From the NCBI RefSeq assembly GCF_000738775.1, contig NZ_JPOC01000002.1, positions 1 to 64,000 on the forward strand: a stretch of 64,000 nucleotides of DNA, read 5' to 3'. The translations under genes were made by a program, and so were the position numbers. Under the pieces are notes generated by a model. It did no database searches. It was given only the letters and a program-made list of their open reading frames with translations, and was not told the origin of the DNA. Positions 51,609 to 60,790 of the stretch are shown here, one piece after another. The stretch comes from Prescottella defluvii. Its GTDB lineage: Bacteria; Actinomycetota; Actinomycetes; Mycobacteriales; Mycobacteriaceae. How positions within the stretch are numbered: the first letter of the stretch is position 1; the number at the start of each line of letters is the position of its first letter.

Positions 51609-52505
51609 ATGACCGCACTCGCGCTCGACGTCGGCGGCACCAAGATGGCCGCGGCGCTCGTCGGCCCCGACGGACGGCCCCGCGACGCGGCGACCGTCCC
51701 GACACCCGAGTCCGGGGTGTGGGACGCGTGTGCGGCGCTGCTCCGCAAGGTCACCCACGGCACGACGGTGAAATCGGTCGGGATCGCGTCCGCCGGCCCC
51801 GTCGACACCACAGCGGGCACCGTCGCGCCGGTCAACATGCCCGAGTGGCGCGACGGTTTCCCGATCGTCGACGCCGTCCGGGCCCTGTTCCCGTCGACGG
51901 CCGTGTACCTCGCCCTGGACGGATCCGCCGCCGCACTGGCCGAGCACCGACTGGGCGCGGGCCGCGGCACCGCAGACCTGCTGGGCGTCGTCGTCTCGAC
52001 CGGCGTGGGCGGCGGGGTGATCCGCGGCGGGCGGATCGAGGGTGGGCGGACCGGCAATGCCGGCCACATCGGACACATGGCGGTGCCCGGCGGCACCGAA
52101 CGATGTGGGTGCGGATCCGTCGGCTGCCTCGAGACGGTCGCGAGCGGGCCGGCCGCGCTGCGGTGGGCGCGGGCCAACGGGTGGGTCGGCGCGACGGGCG
52201 CCGACCTGGCCGTCGACGCCGCACTGGGGGAGCCGACCGCGGCGGACGCCCTCGAACGCGCCGGCACCGCGCTGGGTCAGGCGTTCGCGTCGGCGGCGGC
52301 GCTGCTCGACGTCGGCCTCGTCGTCGTCGGCGGCGGTTTCGCGCAGGCGGGCCCCGCGCTGTGGGATCCCATGATCGCGGCTGCCGCGCGTCACGCACGG
52401 TTGTCGTTCGTTCGCGACCTCCGACCGGTGCCCGCCGGCCTCGGCGTCCTCGGCACCCTCACCGGCGCCGGATTGCTCGCGATCGACGGCCTGCGACCTG
52501 CCTGA
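51609..52505 (+). CDS. ROK-family sugar kinase
   Basis: A 298-residue kinase of the ROK family (glucokinase-like). The ATP loop is LALDVGGTKMAAALV, the zinc site is CGCGSVGC (C166, C168, C173) with H153 upstream (GNAGHIGHM), and the catalytic Asp is D104 in LDGSAAALAEH. The usual ROK wording is N-D-A around this Asp; here it is L-D-G, so the sugar contact may differ. No HTH domain is present, so it is an enzyme, not a repressor. Probable role: phosphorylating glucose, mannose or a GlcNAc-type sugar. Confidence 0.86.
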   Translation: MTALALDVGGTKMAAALVGPDGRPRDAATVPTPESGVWDACAALLRKVTHGTTVKSVGIASAGPVDTTAGTVAPVNMPEWRDGFPIVDAVRALFPSTAVYLALDGSAAALAEHRLGAGRGTADLLGVVVSTGVGGGVIRGGRIEGGRTGNAGHIGHMAVPGGTERCGCGSVGCLETVASGPAALRWARANGWVGATGADLAVDAALGEPTAADALERAGTALGQAFASAAALLDVGLVVVGGGFAQAGPALWDPMIAAAARHARLSFVRDLRPVPAGLGVLGTLTGAGLLAIDGLRPA

Positions 52506-52530
52506 TCGGGGCCTCGCTGTTCCAACTCGC

Positions 52531-52544
52531 TGTAACGTGTTCTA
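52531..52544. promoter_or_regulatory. KstR-type operator before the aldehyde dehydrogenase gene
   Basis: TGTAACGTGTTCTA fits the KstR consensus TNNAACNNGTTNNA at every fixed position and is 39 bp upstream of the ATG. KstR represses cholesterol-catabolism genes in mycolata, and the mycobacterial counterpart Rv0223c is listed in the KstR regulon as I recall. Confidence 0.75.
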
Positions 52545-52583
52545 GTGTGACCCAGGGCACTCCACAAGAGCGAGGATGAACAG

Positions 52584-54032
52584 ATGACCGACTACGACAA
52601 ACTCTTCATCGGCGGACGATGGGTCGCGCCGGCGACCGACCAGCGGTTGGAGGTGTTCTCCCCCGCGACCGAGGAGCGCGTCGGCAGTGTTCCCGTCGCC
52701 GCACCGGCCGACATCGACGCCGCCGTCGCTGCCGCCCGGGCCGCCCTCGAGTCCGGCGCGTGGGCCGAGACCACCCCCGCACAGCGCGGCGAGATCCTCG
52801 CCAAGGTCGCCAAGCTCATCGAGGAGCGCAGCGCCGAGCTGGTCTCCACCATCTCCGGCGAGATGGGCGCCCCCGCGTCCGGCGTCGAGACGATGCAGAA
52901 GATCATGTCGCTGGCCACCCTCAACTACTACGCGGGCCTCGCGAACGACTTCGCGTGGGAAGAGACCCGCACCGGCATGTTCGGCCAGACCAAGGTCTAC
53001 CGCGAGCCGGTCGGCGTCGTCGGCGCCGTCATCGCGTGGAACGTTCCGCTGTTCCTCGCCGTGAACAAGCTGGCCCCGGCCCTGCTCGCAGGCTGCACCG
53101 TCGTGCTCAAGCCGGCGCCGGAAACCCCGCTCAACGCGAACATGCTCGCCGACATCTTCACCGAGGCCGGCCTGCCCGAGGGCGTGCTGTCGATCGTGCC
53201 GGGCGGCGCCGAGACCGGCGAGTACCTCGTCACGCACCCCGACGTCGACAAGGTCACCTTCACCGGCAGCACCGCCGTCGGACGCAAGATCGGCGCCATC
53301 GCAGCCGAGCAGCTCAAGCGCTGCTCGCTCGAACTCGGCGGCAAGTCGGCCGCGATCCTGCTCGAGGACATGGACGTCGCGGCCACCATGCCGATGCTGG
53401 TGATGTCGGGCCTGATGAACACCGGCCAGGCGTGCGTCGGGCAGACCCGCATCCTCGCGCCGCGCTCGCGCTACGACGAGATCATCGAGGCCATGGTGCA
53501 GTTCGCCGGATTCATGCCCGTCGGCATGCCCGACGACCCTGCCGCGCAGCTCGGCCCGATCATCACCGAGAAGCAGCGCGACAAGGTCCTCGGCTACATC
53601 GAGAAGGGCAAGGCGGAAGGCGCCCGCGTCGTCCTCGGCGGCGGCAAGCCGGCCGGCCTGGACAAGGGCTGGTTCGTCGAGCCGACCATCTTCGCCGACG
53701 TCGACAACTCGATGACGATCGCCCGCGAGGAGATCTTCGGCCCCGTCCTGGCGGTGATCCCCTACGACACCGTCGACGAGGCCATCAAGATCGCCAACGA
53801 CTCGGACTACGGCCTGGCCGGTTCGGTGTACACCACCGACATCGACAAGGGCATCGAGATCGCCAAGCAGATCCGCACCGGCACCTACGCCATCAACTGG
53901 TACGCGTTCGATCCCGGATCGCCGTTCGGCGGCTACAAGAACTCGGGCATCGGCCGCGAGAGCGGACCGGAAGGCCTCGAGGCGTACTGCGAGCTCAAGT
54001 CCGTCCTGATGCCCCCCGGCTACACCGGATAG
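52584..54032 (+). CDS. NAD(P)-dependent aldehyde dehydrogenase (Rv0223c-like)
   Basis: A 482-residue ALDH that oxidises an aldehyde to the acid. The active-site set is complete: N153 (AWNVPLF), K176 (LKPAPETP), E250 (LELGGKS) and catalytic C284 (NTGQACVGQTR). The NAD loop FTGST is at 226-230. The KstR-type site upstream suggests a role in steroid side-chain or ring catabolism. A terminator follows directly. Confidence 0.93.
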   Translation: MTDYDKLFIGGRWVAPATDQRLEVFSPATEERVGSVPVAAPADIDAAVAAARAALESGAWAETTPAQRGEILAKVAKLIEERSAELVSTISGEMGAPASGVETMQKIMSLATLNYYAGLANDFAWEETRTGMFGQTKVYREPVGVVGAVIAWNVPLFLAVNKLAPALLAGCTVVLKPAPETPLNANMLADIFTEAGLPEGVLSIVPGGAETGEYLVTHPDVDKVTFTGSTAVGRKIGAIAAEQLKRCSLELGGKSAAILLEDMDVAATMPMLVMSGLMNTGQACVGQTRILAPRSRYDEIIEAMVQFAGFMPVGMPDDPAAQLGPIITEKQRDKVLGYIEKGKAEGARVVLGGGKPAGLDKGWFVEPTIFADVDNSMTIAREEIFGPVLAVIPYDTVDEAIKIANDSDYGLAGSVYTTDIDKGIEIAKQIRTGTYAINWYAFDPGSPFGGYKNSGIGRESGPEGLEAYCELKSVLMPPGYTG

Positions 54033-54045
54033 GCGTCGCTGCTCC

Positions 54046-54084
54046 GTCAGGCGCGGACCCGATCATCTCGGGTCCGCGCCTGAC
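54046..54084. terminator. terminator after the aldehyde dehydrogenase gene
   Basis: A 17-bp perfect stem, GTCAGGCGCGGACCCGA with TCGGGTCCGCGCCTGAC, and a 5-nt loop. Confidence 0.88.
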
Positions 54085-54128
54085 GCGTTCGTCGGGCAGG
54101 CCACCCCTCCCGCGCCTAGCCTGAGGCG

Positions 54129-55079
54129 ATGGCGACGTCCCCCGAGGCATCAGGCGGCGAGAGCACTCTCACCGTTGTCGTGGCGTTCGTCGCGAATGCG
54201 CTGATCGCGGTGGCCAAATCGGTGGCAGCAGTGCTCACCGGTTCGGCGTCGATGGTCGCCGAGGCGACGCACTCGTGGGCCGACACCGGCAACGAGATTC
54301 TGCTGCTGGTCGCCGACCGTCGCGCCCGCAAGAACCCCGACCGCGCGCATCCGCTGGGCTTCGGCCGCGAGGCGTACATCTGGTCGCTGTTCGCCGCGCT
54401 CGGTCTGTTCGCGGTCGGTGCCGGGGTTTCGATCACCCACGGCATCCAGGAACTCGTCCATCCCGCGCCCGCATCGGACTTCGGGGTCGCCTACGCGGTG
54501 CTGGGAATCGCGTTCGTACTCGAGGCGATCTCGTTCCGGCAGGCATTCAGACAGTTGCGCGGCGAAGCGCACGACGCGCACCGTGAGGTGCTCGAACATG
54601 CCCTGCTGACGTCCGATCCGACAGTGCGCGCGGTGTTCGCCGAGGACGCGGCCGCCCTCATCGGCCTGGTCATCGCCTTCGCCGGCGTCCTCGCCCACCA
54701 GATCACCGGGTCGCCGATCCCCGACGCGATCGGGTCCATCGCGGTCGGCATCCTCCTCGGGGTCATCGCGATCGTCCTGCTCGACCGCAACCGCCGATTC
54801 CTCGTCGGCGAACCCGGCACCCCCGAACTGCGCACGCAGGCAATCACGAAACTGCTCACCTACGACGAGGTCGAGCGGGTGACCTACCTGCGCATGGAGT
54901 TCCTCGGCCCGCACCAGATGTACCTGGTGGCGAGCGTCGATCTGGTCGGCGACTACGCAGAGTCCCGCGTCGCACACACCCTGCGCGACCTCGAGAACCG
55001 GCTCACGGCCGAGACACCGGCCGTCCGGAAAGCCGTACTCACCCTCTCGACGTCGGAGGAGCCGAGCCTGACGACGTGA
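54129..55079 (+). CDS. cation diffusion facilitator (CDF) transporter
   Basis: A 316-residue divalent-metal exporter with six membrane helices and a cytoplasmic C-terminal domain. Metal sites are the HxxxD in helix 2 (EATHSWADT; H48, D52) and a second acidic site in helix 5 (FAEDAAALIG). The His/Asp pattern suggests Zn, Co or Fe, but the metal cannot be fixed from sequence. The next gene begins 72 bp later on the same strand. Confidence 0.88.
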   Translation: MATSPEASGGESTLTVVVAFVANALIAVAKSVAAVLTGSASMVAEATHSWADTGNEILLLVADRRARKNPDRAHPLGFGREAYIWSLFAALGLFAVGAGVSITHGIQELVHPAPASDFGVAYAVLGIAFVLEAISFRQAFRQLRGEAHDAHREVLEHALLTSDPTVRAVFAEDAAALIGLVIAFAGVLAHQITGSPIPDAIGSIAVGILLGVIAIVLLDRNRRFLVGEPGTPELRTQAITKLLTYDEVERVTYLRMEFLGPHQMYLVASVDLVGDYAESRVAHTLRDLENRLTAETPAVRKAVLTLSTSEEPSLTT

Positions 55080-55151
55080 ATCGGGTGCCGCCGCTGCCGG
55101 GGCGCGAGTACAACTGGTGGGGAGCGTGGCCGATACGGACCTGGAGAACCC

Positions 55152-57158
55152 ATGGACCCTCCCGACAGTGCGGCCGCTCGGGACGCCGGGGCGAGCGGAA
55201 CGTCCGAACCGGTCCTGCCCGAGAGGCTCGGCTACCGGATCAAGTGCCGACTTCTGGGGCCGCCGCTGACGAGCGCACGCCTGCACCAGGAACGACTGTC
55301 CAAGACGACCGCGCTGGGTGTGCTCTCCCCCGACTGCATCTCGTCGTCCGCGTACGGCCCGGAGCAGGTCCTCATCGAACTGCTGCCGTATGCGGCGCTC
55401 GCCGCGTTCACGCTGCTGCTGCCGATCACCGGCGTCGTCCTCGTCATCCTGATCCTGCTGACGCTGTCGTATCGGCAGGTGGTGATGCTCTACACGCACG
55501 CCGGCGGCTCGTACGTCGTCGCCCGGGACAACTTCGGGCCGAAGACTGCGCAGATCGCCGCGGTCGCGCTGCTCATCGACTACGTGGTGACGGTGGCGGT
55601 GCAGTCGGCGGCGGGCACCGTCGCGGTGGTGTCGGCGGTGCCGGCGCTGGGCCCGTACAGCCTCGAGATCACCGTCGCCGCGGTGCTGCTGCTCGCGTAC
55701 GGCAACCTGCGCGGACTCAAGGAGGCCGGGCGCGCGTTCGCGTTCCCGATGTACTTCTTCGCGGTGTCGATCGGCGTCGTCATCGTCGTCGGGCTGATCC
55801 AGGCCCTCACCGGGAACCTGGACAGAATCGACCCCACCACGCTCGACGGCACCGTCGACATCGCGCACGGCGACGGACTGGTGATGGGGGCGACCGTGCT
55901 GGTGATCCTGCGGGCCTTCGCCAACGGCGGCACCTCGCTGACCGGGCTGGAGGCGATCAGCAACGGGGTCAGCGCCTTCCAGCAACCGGAGGGCCCCAAC
56001 GCCCGCCGCGCACTGGTGATCATGGCGTCCGTCCTGGCGTTCCTCGTCGCCGGCGTGTCACTGCTCGCGTATCTCACGCACGCCACCCCGTACGCCGCCG
56101 GGTATCCGTCGGTGATCAGCCAGGAGGCGCGGATCGTCTTCGGCTCGGGCACCCTCGGCGACATCCTGTTCGTCGTCGTGCAGACCGCGACCGCACTGAT
56201 CCTGTTCACCGGCGCGAACACCAGCTTCAACGGCTTCCCGTTCCTGGCCAGCTTCGTCGCCGACGACGCCTTCCTGCCGCGACAGCTACGCCGCCGCGGG
56301 CACCGTCTCGTCTTCTCCAACGCGATCATCTTGCTCACCGCCATCGCAGTCGTCCTGCTGGTCGCGACCGACGCCAAGGTCAACGCGCTCGTCCCGTTCT
56401 ACGCGATCGGCGTGTTCACCGGATTCACGATGGCCGGCCTCGGCATGGCCCGGCACCACCAGAACGCCCGCGGCCGACGCTGGCGGCTCGGGTTCGCGAT
56501 CAACCTCACCGCGGGAATCACCTCGGCGATCGTCGTCGCGATCTTCGCGATCGCGAAGTTCACCGAGGGCGCGTGGGTCGTGGTGATCGTGTTCCCGATC
56601 CTGGTGCTGCTGCTGATCCGACTCAACCGCGAATACCGCAACGAGGCCGCCGAACTCCGCGAACTCGGCGACGCCGAGGCCGACACGGAAGCGGTGTACT
56701 CGCACCACATCGTCATCGTGCTGGTCGACGCCCTCGACCTCGCCACCGTCGAGGCGCTGCGCTACGGGCGCAGCCTCCGGCCCAGCGAACTGCGCGCCGT
56801 GCACTTCGTCCTCGACAGCACGCACGCCGCGCACCTGGCCCGAGAATGGGAGAACAGCGACCTCACGGTGCCGCTCGAGCTCATCGAATGCCCCGATCGA
56901 CGCCTCAACCACGGCGTCCTCCAGATGATCACCCGCGGCGCCGCACCCCGCACCGAGATCAGCGTCCTCCTGCCACGCCGCATCTACGGTTCGGTGCTCG
57001 GCCGAGTTCTCCACGACCGCACCGCCGACCGCATCGCCAGAGCCATCAGCGATGTCCCCCACGCCGTCGCGATCATCGTCCCCTTCGACGCCTCCGACCG
57101 CACCGGCGTCCTACGCGGGGGTCCGCCACCGCCTGCCTCCCCGAACAGCAGACGATGA
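55152..57158 (+). CDS. APC-superfamily permease, KimA-like (possible potassium transporter)
   Basis: A 668-residue protein. Residues about 60-500 form 12 membrane helices of the amino acid-polyamine-cation superfamily (SPDCISSSAYGPEQVL in the first helix, THAGGSYVVARDNFG, FANGGTSLTGLEAISNGVSAFQ, FTGANTSFNGFPFLASFVADDAFLP). A 150-residue cytoplasmic USP-like domain follows (HIVIVLVDALDLATVEALRYG...). This combination is that of KimA-type K+ importers and their DUF/USP-tailed relatives; a true amino-acid permease is the alternative. No c-di-AMP riboswitch could fit in the short upstream gap. Confidence 0.8.
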   Translation: MDPPDSAAARDAGASGTSEPVLPERLGYRIKCRLLGPPLTSARLHQERLSKTTALGVLSPDCISSSAYGPEQVLIELLPYAALAAFTLLLPITGVVLVILILLTLSYRQVVMLYTHAGGSYVVARDNFGPKTAQIAAVALLIDYVVTVAVQSAAGTVAVVSAVPALGPYSLEITVAAVLLLAYGNLRGLKEAGRAFAFPMYFFAVSIGVVIVVGLIQALTGNLDRIDPTTLDGTVDIAHGDGLVMGATVLVILRAFANGGTSLTGLEAISNGVSAFQQPEGPNARRALVIMASVLAFLVAGVSLLAYLTHATPYAAGYPSVISQEARIVFGSGTLGDILFVVVQTATALILFTGANTSFNGFPFLASFVADDAFLPRQLRRRGHRLVFSNAIILLTAIAVVLLVATDAKVNALVPFYAIGVFTGFTMAGLGMARHHQNARGRRWRLGFAINLTAGITSAIVVAIFAIAKFTEGAWVVVIVFPILVLLLIRLNREYRNEAAELRELGDAEADTEAVYSHHIVIVLVDALDLATVEALRYGRSLRPSELRAVHFVLDSTHAAHLAREWENSDLTVPLELIECPDRRLNHGVLQMITRGAAPRTEISVLLPRRIYGSVLGRVLHDRTADRIARAISDVPHAVAIIVPFDASDRTGVLRGGPPPPASPNSRR

Positions 57159-57191
57159 CCTCGCCCGCCGGTCGCCGAGGCCCGTTCGAGA

Positions 57192-58046
57192 TCAGCGGTT
57201 TCCGCTGTACCGCAGGAACTTCCAGGCATAGGGGACGAGCCGGGACACCGGAACGGGCCGCGGCCAGGCATCGGGGCGGAAGTACGCGTCCGAGCCGCCG
57301 TCGACGTAGACGACGCTCCCGCACAGGAAACTCGCCGCGTCGGACAGCATGAACACCACCCAGTCGCCGAGCTGACCGGCGTCACCGAAACCGCCGACCG
57401 GCACCGGGAAACGTCGGACCACCTTGGCCTCCGACGGTGTCGACAACTGCTTCTCGAGCAGTGGCGTCATGATCGCGCCCGGGGCGAGGACGTTGAGCCG
57501 GATCCCCGCGCCGGCCCACCCCGGCGTCGTCGCATGCCGGCGAACCCAGCGGGTGACCGCGATCTTCGATCCGGCATACATCATCGGCGGCGCAGCCTTC
57601 CCGAACAGGCGCACCGAGCGCGCCGCCTTCGCGACGTCGCCGGACAGCAGTGCCTTGACGGTGCGACGCGGCACCGCGGGTGTCGTCGTCGTCGAGTTAC
57701 TGCCGAAGACAACCACTTTCGCCTGGCCCGACGCGGCCAGCGCATCACGCCAACCGTCGAGAAGTTCGACGACGCCGAGGTAGTTCACCGACGCGATCAG
57801 CGGCAGCCGCTCCGCACCGGGCACCGGCCCGACACCCGCCGCCAGCACCGCACCGTCCAGCTTTCCGTCGGCGAGCGACAGCACGTCCCGTATCGCACCG
57901 CGGCGCCCCTCCGCGGTGGACAGATCCGCAACGACGTCGGCCGCCTGGACATCGACGCCGATCACGGTATGCCCGGCCGCCGTGAGCTTGTCCACGACGG
58001 CGCGCCCCATCCCCGACGCCGAACCGGTGACTGCGTAGACGCCCAT
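57192..58046 (-). CDS. short-chain dehydrogenase/reductase
   Basis: A 284-residue SDR. The cofactor loop is YAVTGSASGMGRAVVDKL, the NAD-type Asp follows (IGVDVQAADVVADL), the active site has FGSNSTTT (Ser) and YAGSKIAVTRW (Tyr and Lys), and the C-terminal segment FLCGSVVYVDGGSDAYFRPDAWP is typical. It is close to 3-alpha-hydroxysteroid-dehydrogenase-like SDRs that use CoA or steroid substrates. ATG 58046 starts the fold cleanly; the open frame before it reads into a hairpin and is not coding. Confidence 0.88.
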   Translation of the reverse strand: MGVYAVTGSASGMGRAVVDKLTAAGHTVIGVDVQAADVVADLSTAEGRRGAIRDVLSLADGKLDGAVLAAGVGPVPGAERLPLIASVNYLGVVELLDGWRDALAASGQAKVVVFGSNSTTTTPAVPRRTVKALLSGDVAKAARSVRLFGKAAPPMMYAGSKIAVTRWVRRHATTPGWAGAGIRLNVLAPGAIMTPLLEKQLSTPSEAKVVRRFPVPVGGFGDAGQLGDWVVFMLSDAASFLCGSVVYVDGGSDAYFRPDAWPRPVPVSRLVPYAWKFLRYSGNR

Positions 58047-58139
58047 GTACTGAACTCCCCACCCGACGGCAACCGAACCGAGGACCCTCCCCGACAGTGC
58101 CGTCACCAAGATCGACACGCTACGCCGACGCCCCCGAAA

Positions 58140-58188
58140 GCTGAAGGGTTCCTTCATGCGCTGTCAGCGTATGAAGGAACCCTTCAGC
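58140..58188. terminator. 23-bp stem terminator (AAGGGTTCC family)
   Basis: A near-perfect 23-bp stem beginning GCTGAAGGGTTCCTTCAT and closing with AGCGTATGAAGG...CAGC, with one G-U pair and a 3-nt loop. It follows the 58207-58812 gene on the minus strand. A sequence relative lies at 58967-59017. Confidence 0.85.
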
Positions 58189-58206
58189 AAGAGAGCAGAC
58201 GGTGAC

Positions 58207-58812
58207 CTAGCTCGCCGAACCGCCGAGCGATCCGAGCAACGGGAGCAGGGTCGTGCTGCCGACGCCGGCCTCGAGTGCGACGCTGCCGAAGTCGGACACC
58301 GGCGCGAGGCTGCCGATGCCGTCGGGCACGATCACGGGCTTGACCGTGACGCCGACGTTGCCCGGCTCGAGCGACTTGATGCCGCCGCAGGTGCCCACGT
58401 AGACGTAGATACCGGTGTCGACCTGGATATTCGTGGACTTGGAGTTCGGTCCGGGCTTGATGAGGTTGTTGCTCGCCGAGGGGCCTACGCGCAGACCCGG
58501 GGTCGCCATGATCTCGAGGAGCTTCACGAAGTCGTTGTTGTTGTAGGCGACGAACGCCTCGAGGCCCTGCGCACCGTCGAGCAGCGCCGACGTGCAGGAA
58601 GACTCGGAGAAGAAGCCTTCCGACTTGTTCGGGTTGGTCAGCGTGAGCTTGACGTTCTTGCCGTCGAAGTCCCCCTGCTCGGCCTTCAGCGTCGGGCCGT
58701 CGTAGCGATCGGCCGCCACCGCGGTGCCGGTCCCGGCAATCGCCAGACCCGCGACCATTGCCGTGGATGCGGCAACCCCGGCCACAATCTTCTTCGCCTT
58801 GTGAAGCTTCAA
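58207..58812 (-). CDS. secreted protein of unknown function
   Basis: A 201-residue exported protein. The signal peptide is residues 1-33 (KLHKAKKIVAGVAASTAMVAGLAIAG...AVA). The mature part has two cysteines (SSCTSALLDG, VGTCGGIKSL) that may form one disulfide, beta-rich segments (GKNVKLTLTNPN, TGIYVYVGTC, NVGVTVKPVIVP) and a hydrophobic tail (LLPLLGSLGG) typical of mycolata secreted proteins of unknown role. TTG 58812 is the chosen start because GAGAGGG lies 6 nt upstream; the frame start at 58839 lacks one. It is bracketed by two related hairpins. Confidence 0.75.
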   Translation of the reverse strand: MKLHKAKKIVAGVAASTAMVAGLAIAGTGTAVAADRYDGPTLKAEQGDFDGKNVKLTLTNPNKSEGFFSESSCTSALLDGAQGLEAFVAYNNNDFVKLLEIMATPGLRVGPSASNNLIKPGPNSKSTNIQVDTGIYVYVGTCGGIKSLEPGNVGVTVKPVIVPDGIGSLAPVSDFGSVALEAGVGSTTLLPLLGSLGGSAS

Positions 58813-58966
58813 CGCGTTCCCTCTCGACTCGAATAGCACACTGTCGGCCCTCTCCGCAGTCGAATGCGGAAAAAACCGACTATTCTCATCGTGTCACGCG
58901 GCCGTCGCCGGCGCACTTCGTGCCGCCGCCAGGCGTCGGGAAGCCGGGAAGCACAGCCCCCGCAAA

Positions 58967-59017
58967 AGCTGAAGGGTCCCTTCGTGCGCCGGTAGCGCGC
59001 GAAGGGACCCTTCAGCT
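58967..59017. terminator. 23-bp stem terminator (AAGGGTCCC family) after cysE
   Basis: AGCTGAAGGGTCCCTTCGTG leads into a 23-bp stem with a CGGTA loop and one G-U pair. It lies 20 bp past the cysE stop on the minus strand. The core is shared with the hairpin at 58140. Confidence 0.85.
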
Positions 59018-59037
59018 CATTCGTTCGGGAACCCGAC

Positions 59038-59616
59038 TCAGATGTACATCGCCGGATCGATGTAGGATGTCGGGTCGACGAGTTGCTCGTGTTGCTTGCG
59101 TTGCCGCACCGATGCCGGGATGCCGGTTGCGATGGCGTCGGCGGGGACGTCGCGGGTGACGACGGCGTTGGCGCCGATCGCGCTGTCGTCACCGATGACG
59201 AGTGGTCCGAGGACCTTCGCGCCGGCGCCGATGGTGACGCGGTTGCCGATCGTGGGGTGCCGCTTGGCCTTGGCCAGTGAGCGGCCACCGAGGGTGACGC
59301 CGTGGTAGATCATCACGTCGTCGCCGATCTCGGTGGTCTCGCCGATCACGACGCCCATGCCGTGGTCGATGAAGAACCGGCGGCCGATGGTCGCACCGGG
59401 GTGGATTTCGACGCCGGTGAGGAACCGAGTGAACTGGGCCAGCATCCGGGCCGGGCCGCGCAGGGCGGGCTTGGCCCACATCCGGTGCGCAATCCGGTGC
59501 GACCAGACGGCGTGCAGGCCCGAGTAGACGACGGCATTCTCGGCGTTGCTGCGCGCGGCCGGATCCTGGCCTCTTGCTGCCTGGAGATCCTCCCGGATCG
59601 TGCGCAGGACACTCAC
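59038..59616 (-). CDS. cysE: serine O-acetyltransferase
   Basis: A 192-residue left-handed beta-helix acetyltransferase that makes O-acetylserine from serine and acetyl-CoA. Hexapeptide repeats fill residues 70-160 ([44 protein letters not shown]; catalytic His and Asp in the DHGMG turn). The C-terminus ends in the hydrophobic Ile (AMYI) that CysK uses as docking tail. It is 5 bp after cysK in one operon, so substrate synthesis and use are coupled. Confidence 0.95.
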   Translation of the reverse strand: MSVLRTIREDLQAARGQDPAARSNAENAVVYSGLHAVWSHRIAHRMWAKPALRGPARMLAQFTRFLTGVEIHPGATIGRRFFIDHGMGVVIGETTEIGDDVMIYHGVTLGGRSLAKAKRHPTIGNRVTIGAGAKVLGPLVIGDDSAIGANAVVTRDVPADAIATGIPASVRQRKQHEQLVDPTSYIDPAMYI

Positions 59617-59621
59617 AATGC

Positions 59622-60554
59622 TCAGCCTCGGATGTGTTCGAACAGCGGGGTGGAGATGTAGCGCTCACCGAAGTCGGGGACGACGACGACGATCGTCTTG
59701 CCGGCGTTCTCGGGACGCTTGGCCAGCTCGAGGGCCGCCCACACGTTGGCGCCGGACGAGATGCCGCCGAGGATGCCCTCGTCGGTGCCGAGGCTGCGGG
59801 CGACGCGGATGGCGTCGTCGAACTCGACGTCGATGATCTCGTCGTAGATCTCACGGTCGAGGACCTCGGGCACGAAGTTCGCGCCGATGCCCTGGATCTT
59901 GTGCGGGCCGGGCTGGCCGCCGTTGAGGATCGGCGAATCGGCCGGCTCGACGCCGACGATCGTGACCTCGGGGTTGTACTTGCGCAGCGTCCGGCCGGTG
60001 CCCGTGAGAGTGCCGCCGGTGCCGATGCCGGCGACGAAGATGTCGACGGTGCCGTCGGTGTCGGCCCAGATCTCCTCGCCCGTGGTGCGCTCGTGAACCT
60101 CCGGGTTGGCGGCGTTCGCGAACTGCCGCGCGAGGACGGCGTTCTCGGTCTGTCCGACGAGCTCCTCGGCCTTCTTGACCGCACCGGCCATGCCCTCGGA
60201 ACCCGGGGTCAGCACGATCTCGGCGCCGAACGCGCGGAGCATGACGCGACGCTCGACGGACATCGTCTCCGGCATCGTCAGGATGACCTTGTAACCGCGG
60301 GCCGCGCCGACCATGGCGAGCGCGATGCCGGTGTTGCCCGACGTGCCCTCGACGATGGTGCCGCCGGGCTTCAGCTCGCCGGACGCTTCCGCGGCGTCGA
60401 TGATCGCGACACCGATGCGGTCCTTGACGCTGTTGGCCGGGTTGTAGAACTCGAGCTTCGCGACCACCTGGGCGCCGAGGCCCTCGGTGAGACGGTTCAG
60501 GCGCACCAGTGGGGTGCGTCCGACCAGCTCGGTGACGTTGTTGTAGATCCCCAT
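59622..60554 (-). CDS. cysK: cysteine synthase A (O-acetylserine sulfhydrylase)
   Basis: A 310-residue PLP enzyme that joins O-acetylserine and sulfide to cysteine. The PLP lysine is K44 in [11 protein letters not shown], the substrate loop is GTSGNTG (about residues 72-78), and the phosphate loop [11 protein letters not shown] is intact. Downstream cysE overlaps in function and transcription. A palindrome (60665-60682) lies about 110 bp upstream and may be the operator. Confidence 0.96.
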   Translation of the reverse strand: MGIYNNVTELVGRTPLVRLNRLTEGLGAQVVAKLEFYNPANSVKDRIGVAIIDAAEASGELKPGGTIVEGTSGNTGIALAMVGAARGYKVILTMPETMSVERRVMLRAFGAEIVLTPGSEGMAGAVKKAEELVGQTENAVLARQFANAANPEVHERTTGEEIWADTDGTVDIFVAGIGTGGTLTGTGRTLRKYNPEVTIVGVEPADSPILNGGQPGPHKIQGIGANFVPEVLDREIYDEIIDVEFDDAIRVARSLGTDEGILGGISSGANVWAALELAKRPENAGKTIVVVVPDFGERYISTPLFEHIRG

Positions 60555-60664
60555 GCCGGATCCTCCTCGTGGCCACGTCGGCAGCCGGGTCGGTGTCTGT
60601 TGCTGTCAGGTTGGTTCATTGCACCATCCTGCCGTGAACCGAACTCCACCGGGTCCACACAAGT

Positions 60665-60682
60665 ACGAACGTATACGTACGT
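60665..60682. promoter_or_regulatory. near-perfect palindrome upstream of cysK
   Basis: ACGAACGTATACGTACGT is an 18-bp palindrome with one mismatched pair, in an AT-richer stretch between the pckG terminator and cysK. It is a candidate operator for a sulfur regulator; no known consensus was matched. Confidence 0.45.
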
Positions 60683-60729
60683 CGACATAATTCCGGGTGC
60701 CCGCACTATCGCCGTCACCCCCGGAAACG

Positions 60730-60776
60730 CCGAATGTCACATCGGTTCAGTCGAACTGAACCGATGTGACATTCGG
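60730..60776 (-). terminator. perfect 21-bp stem terminator of pckG
   Basis: CCGAATGTCACATCGGTTCAG and its exact reverse complement surround a TCGAA loop, 14 bp past the pckG stop and well before the cysK start. Confidence 0.88.
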
Positions 60777-60790
60777 GCGAAGCATGAAGA

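Noticed and set aside
55080-55151. c-di-AMP (ydaO) riboswitch before the KimA-like gene
   Set aside because: Only 72 bp of non-coding sequence are available, too short for this riboswitch, and no matching core was seen.
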